A stretch of DNA of 64,000 bases from Halomarina rubra (GTDB lineage: Archaea > Halobacteriota > Halobacteria > Halobacteriales > Haloarculaceae), in the NCBI RefSeq assembly GCF_023699475.1, contig NZ_JALXFV010000005.1:62001-126000 (forward strand). The letters run 5' to 3'. Below, piece by piece: positions 59,833-64,000 of the stretch. The notes under the pieces are model-generated. The model was not told where the DNA came from and did not search any database. It worked only from the letters and a program-made list of their open reading frames with translations. Numbering within the stretch: the stretch's first letter is position 1; every line of letters starts with the position of its first letter. The position numbers were made by a program, and so were the translations under genes.

Positions 59833-59907
59833 GGGTTGGTGGTCTAGGCTGGTTATGACACCTCCTTGACATGGAGGAGGTCGGCAGTTCAAATCTGCCC
59901 CAACCCA
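59833..59907 (+). tRNA. tRNA-Val (GAC anticodon)
   Basis: A 75-nt cloverleaf. The acceptor GGGTTGG pairs with CCAACCC before discriminator A. The D arm contains GTCTAGGCTGGTTATGAC, the anticodon loop TTGACAT carries GAC, and the T arm is GGCAGTTCAAATCTGCC. No intron is present and CCA is not encoded. Its 3' end is repeated downstream. Confidence 0.94.
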
Positions 59908-60042
59908 CTTTTCGACGGCGTTACACGACGAGCGGAGCGAGGAGGCTCGCCGTCGAAATGGAGTACCAGATTTGAACCAGGGAGGTCGCGCGCAGCGAAG
60001 TGAGCACGTCCGACCGGGGTTCAAATCTGCCCCAACCCACTT
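59887..60042. repeat. Direct repeat of the tRNA-Val 3' end (candidate attachment sites)
   Basis: The 24 bases GTTCAAATCTGCCCCAACCC-ACTT at 59887-59910 recur exactly at 60019-60042, 132 bp downstream. An 11-bp inverted copy of the T-loop part (CAGATTTGAAC) lies at 59967-59977. Such 3'-end copies are typical of att sites left by integrases at tRNA genes. No integrase gene is in the window. The rest of the 59908-60307 gap holds no gene. Confidence 0.7.
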
Positions 60043-60307
60043 CTCACGTCGTTCTCGGGAGAACGGGCCGGTACTCCGAGCGTCGACTGCGCTAGTTCGG
60101 ACCGAGGGGACGCGACCATCGTTCGACTCTCCAGCCACGGTTCGTACTCTCTCGTGAGGAGGAGCGCGCAACGAACTCGAGAGACGGGTTGACTACCCCG
60201 CGATGACGAGAATCCCTCGGGGTTCGGACCGTCCGTGAGCGGTGAGGACAGGGATATCGTGTCCAGCACCCTACAGTTCCTACTGGACTACCAGTGAGAG
60301 ATAGGAG

Positions 60308-62215
60308 ATGGGAACTGCAACGCAGAGTATCGAAGACTCGTCCTTGCCGGCCGGTGAGTGTGGTTACGTGACCGCCGACGACGGGAGGCCACTCGACGAC
60401 GAGAACTGGTCACCGGGGACTGATTCGGCCGTACTGATCTGTCGTCGGCCGAAGTGGAACGACACCGGCCACTGTGTGTGGCATGCAGACGAGGAACAGA
60501 AGCCGGCCAGCGAACTCCTCGCTTCGCGGAGTGAGCTGCCAGAGAGACTCGACGGAGCCGTTCTCCGAGGTGTCTCGTTCGACACCAACGTCTCGTTCGC
60601 CGACTGTAGTCTCGTCGAGGCAGACTTCTGTAACGCGAGGTTGTGGGGCGTTGATTTCTCGGACGCGACGCTTACCGGGGCCAAGTTACACACCGCAGAC
60701 TTCCACCAGGCGACGCTGGACCGAGCGGATTTCGAAAGTGCAGATCTCACGAGGGCCTACCTCGTGGAGGCGGATGCGACGGGAGCGACCTTTCGGTACG
60801 CGACTCTCGACGACACGATACTCCGAGAGGCGACGTTCGACGAGTCGTCGTTCGCCTATGCGACCGGTGTGAACACCGACATGAGCAAGTCGTCGTTCGA
60901 GAACACCGACTTCTGGCGGGCGGAGCTACGGTTCGCGACGTTTCGGAAGGCGACCCTCGAAGGGGCGGAGTTCGCAAAGGCCAACCTCAAGCGAGCGAGC
61001 ATGTGGAAGGCCGATCTCTCGAAGACGTCGTTCTGGCAGGCGAATCTCAGGGGAGGCGACCTCTGGCAGACGGGACTGGCGGGGACGGATTTCTCGGAGG
61101 CGGACCTGTCGTGGGCACGGCTCTCGTACCAGAACCTCGACGGGGTCGACTTATCCGGCGCGAAACTCCGCTGGACAGATTTCCGGGAGTCTCGTGTCAC
61201 CGGGGCGCGGTTCCGACGTGCAGACCACACGGGCAGGGTACAGGTCGCAGATACCCACCGAGCGAACTTCGAACTGGCGGACTTCAGCGGTGGTCTCTTC
61301 CGAGCCGATTCGTTTGCGAAGGCCCGACTCGACCGAGCGAACTTCACGGACGCGGACCTCACGCGTGTCGACTTCACGGACGCGTCACTTCGCCGGGCCG
61401 ACTTCACCGGAGCGACGCTCTTCGAGACGACGTTCACCGGAGCGGACGCGCAGAATGCCTCGTTCTCGACGGCGAACTGCCGCCGCACACGGTTCGACGA
61501 CGCTACGATTCACGCCGCCGAGTTCGGCGAGACGCTCGTCGATGCGGCGACCGACGTATCGGTTCACTACCCCGAAACCGACCCGTGGATAGGTCTCGGA
61601 GAAGCCGAGCAGGCCGAACGATGGTTGCAGTCGGCTTCGACACATCGAATCGTCCACTCGTTGCTCATGCGGAGTGGTCGAGTCGAGGATGCTCGACGCG
61701 AGAAGCACTACCTCGCCGAACAACGGGCGAGAATCGAACACGCAAAACTGACCGACGCGAGGAATCGCTGGACGCTCGAACTGACCAACGCCGCGATGGT
61801 TCTGGGCGAACGGCCGATTCTGTTAGTTCCGGTCGTCGCGGTGGTTTCCGTCGCGTTCCTCGTCCTGTACTCCCTCGTCGGCTATCCGAGAGCGACCCCC
61901 TTGAACGAGCTTCCAGCGCTCTGGCTGTTCAGCCTCGGCGTACTCCTCGACGGCCCGTACTCCATCGTTCAGGACCTGGACCCGTCCGGACTGGCCGAAG
62001 CAGCCCGCTCGCTGTTCGTGGCAGTGGGACAAGAGGTGGGTGTCCCCACGACGAGGCCGTCAGACGGAATCGGCGTGACGATCGAGATGACTGAGCGACT
62101 GGTCGGCGGCCTTCTCGTCGTCCCGTTCGTACTGTTGTTCCTCCAGCGACTGCGCACATACCTCAGTGTCAAGGAACAAGGCGCAGGGTTTGTCTCCTGG
62201 CTACGCGGCCGATAA
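60308..62215 (+). CDS. Pentapeptide-repeat protein with membrane C-terminus
   Basis: A 635-residue protein. The N-terminus has a small Cys/His module (ECGYV near 17, ICRRP near 44, HCVWH near 55) seen in haloarchaeal pentapeptide proteins. Residues about 75-400 are A(D/N)LxX-type pentapeptide repeats forming a right-handed quadrilateral beta-helix. A helical region follows (GEAEQAERWLQSAS...HYLAEQRARIEHAKLTDARNRW). Two membrane spans (about 502-524 and 597-615) flank a hydrophobic loop, a layout like an ion channel pore but without a K+ filter signature. Codons use more A and T than in neighbours. It sits right after the tRNA-Val repeat, suggesting horizontal transfer. Function unknown, perhaps a membrane effector. 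Confidence 0.82.
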   Translation: MGTATQSIEDSSLPAGECGYVTADDGRPLDDENWSPGTDSAVLICRRPKWNDTGHCVWHADEEQKPASELLASRSELPERLDGAVLRGVSFDTNVSFADCSLVEADFCNARLWGVDFSDATLTGAKLHTADFHQATLDRADFESADLTRAYLVEADATGATFRYATLDDTILREATFDESSFAYATGVNTDMSKSSFENTDFWRAELRFATFRKATLEGAEFAKANLKRASMWKADLSKTSFWQANLRGGDLWQTGLAGTDFSEADLSWARLSYQNLDGVDLSGAKLRWTDFRESRVTGARFRRADHTGRVQVADTHRANFELADFSGGLFRADSFAKARLDRANFTDADLTRVDFTDASLRRADFTGATLFETTFTGADAQNASFSTANCRRTRFDDATIHAAEFGETLVDAATDVSVHYPETDPWIGLGEAEQAERWLQSASTHRIVHSLLMRSGRVEDARREKHYLAEQRARIEHAKLTDARNRWTLELTNAAMVLGERPILLVPVVAVVSVAFLVLYSLVGYPRATPLNELPALWLFSLGVLLDGPYSIVQDLDPSGLAEAARSLFVAVGQEVGVPTTRPSDGIGVTIEMTERLVGGLLVVPFVLLFLQRLRTYLSVKEQGAGFVSWLRGR

Positions 62216-62670
62216 CGTGGTACGAGGAGCGCACCCTGCAGGCCGACCTGAACGACCCTCTGTACGGCACCTCTACCGAATCGGGAGTCGTTCACTTTTC
62301 GACCAATTTTGTCCGATTATAACCACCAAAGATATACAAATTCACAGCTGTTCGGACAACGAATGACGCTAAAGTAACCTATAAGTGAACATGGCGGCTC
62401 GGTGATATCGAGGCGCGTCATCGAAACTCGAGGCGGTCGAACGAATGGCCCGTCCTCCGCGTGCTCAGGCGGATGACGCACCTCCGACCGACGGGGCCGA
62501 GCGAGTTCCCAGTCGCAGTCCACCCCGTGGGTGCCAGTTCCCTCGGCGGGCTGGCACCACTTCGTCCGACACCACCCGACAGCGACGCGGTCGCGCTCGC
62601 CGCGGGCCGGTGACGCGAACCGACGCATCGAACGAACAGTCCTTTGCTTGCCCACGCTGTAGTGAGTGCA
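62216..62670. other. AT-rich 455-bp gap with nested inverted repeats
   Basis: Outer pair GTTCACTT (62290-62297)/AAGTGAAC (62383-62390) encloses an inner pair TTGTCCGA (62309-62316)/TCGGACAA (62352-62359). The interior is far richer in A+T than the flanks. From about 62400 to 62670 the DNA returns to high GC but no frame has haloarchaeal composition. The promoter of the glucoamylase gene must lie here. Confidence 0.6.
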
Positions 62671-64000
62671 ATGGAGTACCGTTCGATCGAATCCTACGGC
62701 GTCGTCGGCAACCGGGAGACGTGCGCTCTCGTCGGCCCCGACGGAGCCGTCGACTGGTTACCGTTCCCGAACCTGTATTCGTCGAGCGTCTTCGCCCGTA
62801 TCCTCGACATCGACGCCGGGGGGTGGTTCAGCCTCTGTCCGGTCGGCGACTTCGAGTCCGGGCACGCGTACCTCGATGACACGCCAGTCCTCCGGACGAC
62901 GTTCCGAGGTCACGACGGGACGCTGGAACTGACCGACTTCATGCCGCCGCGGGACGTCGAACTTCCCGAGACGGTCACCGCTCGGTCGCTCGTCCGACGG
63001 GTCACCTGTACCGAGGACGAGGAGAGCCTGCACGTCGCGTTCCACCCCCGGTTCGACTTCGCGGGGACGCCGACCACCGTCGAGAGCGTCTCGGAGTCCC
63101 GAAGCGCCGACGGGCGAGTCCCCGACGGCGGTATCGTCGGCTACCGGGTGAGCGGCGGCGACCAGACGCTGACGCTCTGGACCGACGCCCGCCTCGACGT
63201 CGCCCGCGACGGCGAGAACGACGGCGCGACGGGGACGGTGACGTTGGCCGAAGGGGAGTCGCGCTGGTTCGTCCTGACCGCGGGCGACAGCCCCCGACCC
63301 ACCCGCGAGGACTGCCGACGGGTGCTGGACGCGACGACGACCCACTGGCGTGGCTGGGTCGACGGCCTCGCCAACGTCGAGGGCGAACACCGCGACCTGC
63401 TGGTCCGCTCGGCGGTGACGATGCGACTGCTGTCGAACGCGGAGTCGGGAGCCATCGCGGCCGCACCGACGACCTCTCTGCCCGAGGACGTCGGCGGCGT
63501 CAGGAACTGGGACTACCGGTTCCACTGGGTGCGCGACTCCTCCATCGTCGCCCGGTCGCTGGCCCGTCTGGGCGGGACGGTCGCCGCGCGTGCGAACCTG
63601 AACTGGTGGCTCGACTACCTCCGAGAGCATGGCCCCGCGAACGACGAGGTGCTGTTCCACCCGCTGTACGACCTCGCGGCGCTCGACGGTGACGACGCGA
63701 GCACCGACCGGACCACCGAACGGACCCTGGCGCACCTCTCGGGGTACCGCGACTCCGCGCCGGTCCGCGTCGGCAACGCCGCCTACGACCAGAAGCAACT
63801 GGACGTCTACGGCGAGTTGCTGTTGAGCGCGAGCGAACTCGTCGCCGCCGGCGTGTCGCTCACCGACACGGAGTGGACCCAGCTTCGCCGCGTCGTCGAA
63901 CACGTCTGTGCGGTCTGGGACCAGCCGGACTACGGCATCTGGGAGGTCCGCAGCAACCCCGAGCAGTTCGTCCACTCGAAGGTGATGTGCTGGGCGGCCG
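62671..64000 (+). CDS. GH15-type glucoamylase (partial, cut by window end)
   Basis: 443 residues are visible, without a stop codon. MEYRSIESYGVVGNRETCALVGPDGAVDWLPFP is the usual start of the trehalase/glucoamylase-like GH15 proteins of archaea. The N-terminal beta-sandwich domain (residues about 1-240) is followed by the start of the (alpha/alpha)6 catalytic domain: VGGVRNWDYRFHWVRDSSIVARSL near residue 270 is the signature with the catalytic-site Arg-Asp. Such enzymes release glucose from starch or trehalose; there is no signal peptide, so it may act on intracellular glycogen-like stores. The ATG at 62671 is clear. Confidence 0.9.
   Translation, partial: MEYRSIESYGVVGNRETCALVGPDGAVDWLPFPNLYSSSVFARILDIDAGGWFSLCPVGDFESGHAYLDDTPVLRTTFRGHDGTLELTDFMPPRDVELPETVTARSLVRRVTCTEDEESLHVAFHPRFDFAGTPTTVESVSESRSADGRVPDGGIVGYRVSGGDQTLTLWTDARLDVARDGENDGATGTVTLAEGESRWFVLTAGDSPRPTREDCRRVLDATTTHWRGWVDGLANVEGEHRDLLVRSAVTMRLLSNAESGAIAAAPTTSLPEDVGGVRNWDYRFHWVRDSSIVARSLARLGGTVAARANLNWWLDYLREHGPANDEVLFHPLYDLAALDGDDASTDRTTERTLAHLSGYRDSAPVRVGNAAYDQKQLDVYGELLLSASELVAAGVSLTDTEWTQLRRVVEHVCAVWDQPDYGIWEVRSNPEQFVHSKVMCWAA

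Noticed and set aside
62400-62670. Plus-strand frame before the glucoamylase gene
   Set aside because: Arg/Pro/Ser-rich and out of frame with the gene it overlaps; no homology recognised.
1-64000. CRISPR arrays, rRNA genes, transposases or integrases
   Set aside because: None was seen on either strand; the only mobile-element hint is the duplicated tRNA-Val end.

Overview
The window comes from a halophilic archaeon (class Halobacteria). GC content is high and the predicted proteins are strongly acidic. Many genes start with GTG or ATG about 27 bp after a TATA element, as in leaderless transcripts. The markers are archaeal and haloarchaeal: bacterioruberin genes, halocyanin, eIF-1A, an Orc1/Cdc6 protein, a PGF-CTERM surface protein, MptA, an intron-bearing elongator tRNA-Met, HalOD1-like proteins and several DUF families that I know only from haloarchaea. 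I did not assign a genus.

Layout. 1-11.4 kb is housekeeping and pigment metabolism: a ZIP transporter, an SDR, a hydrolase, the crtD-lyeJ-cruF operon with crtB nearby (C50 bacterioruberin synthesis), a CBS protein, a PurD-like ATP-grasp enzyme, a UspA protein and an archaeal ornithine cyclodeaminase-type enzyme. 11.4-24.4 kb is a run of single-gene metabolic units: RDD, SRAP, gamma-carbonic-anhydrase-like, 2-hydroxyacid dehydrogenase, FAH, membrane-inserted metallophosphoesterase, M24, HAD, nucleoside-phosphorylase-like, VOC, YchF, halocyanin and eIF-1A. 24.4-31 kb holds small HalOD1-like proteins, a secreted metalloprotease, an Orc1/Cdc6 paralogue and a MATE transporter, then a 1.3-kb stretch without recognisable genes and a tRNA-Ile. 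31-42.7 kb holds a thioredoxin-fold YyaL-like protein, a TrmB regulator, MptA, NAD kinase, an aldo/keto reductase, an LD-carboxypeptidase, a surface beta-helix protein and MscS.

42.8-45.9 kb is the most unusual block: a DUF7504-type protein, a large CHAT/caspase-like protease and, convergent to them, a 43-residue single-span DUF7503-type peptide whose upstream DNA is only about 18% GC. Protease plus small membrane peptide suggests a regulated-proteolysis or cell-death-like module that I do not know to be described. 46-55.6 kb holds the intron-containing tRNA-Met, small haloarchaeal proteins, a membrane-anchored sulfite-oxidase-like protein and the class II ribonucleotide reductase with a perfect 11-bp inverted repeat upstream.

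55.6-59.7 kb is a trpD-trpF-trpE-trpG operon in which trpF carries a premature in-frame TGA at codon 11. Its promoter has two TGTACA palindromes 10 bp apart, matching the TRP box of the archaeal repressor TrpY. 59.8-62.7 kb looks like an insertion hotspot: a tRNA-Val whose 3' end is duplicated 132 bp downstream, then a pentapeptide-repeat membrane protein of atypical base use and an AT-rich gap with nested inverted repeats. The window ends inside a GH15 glucoamylase-type gene.
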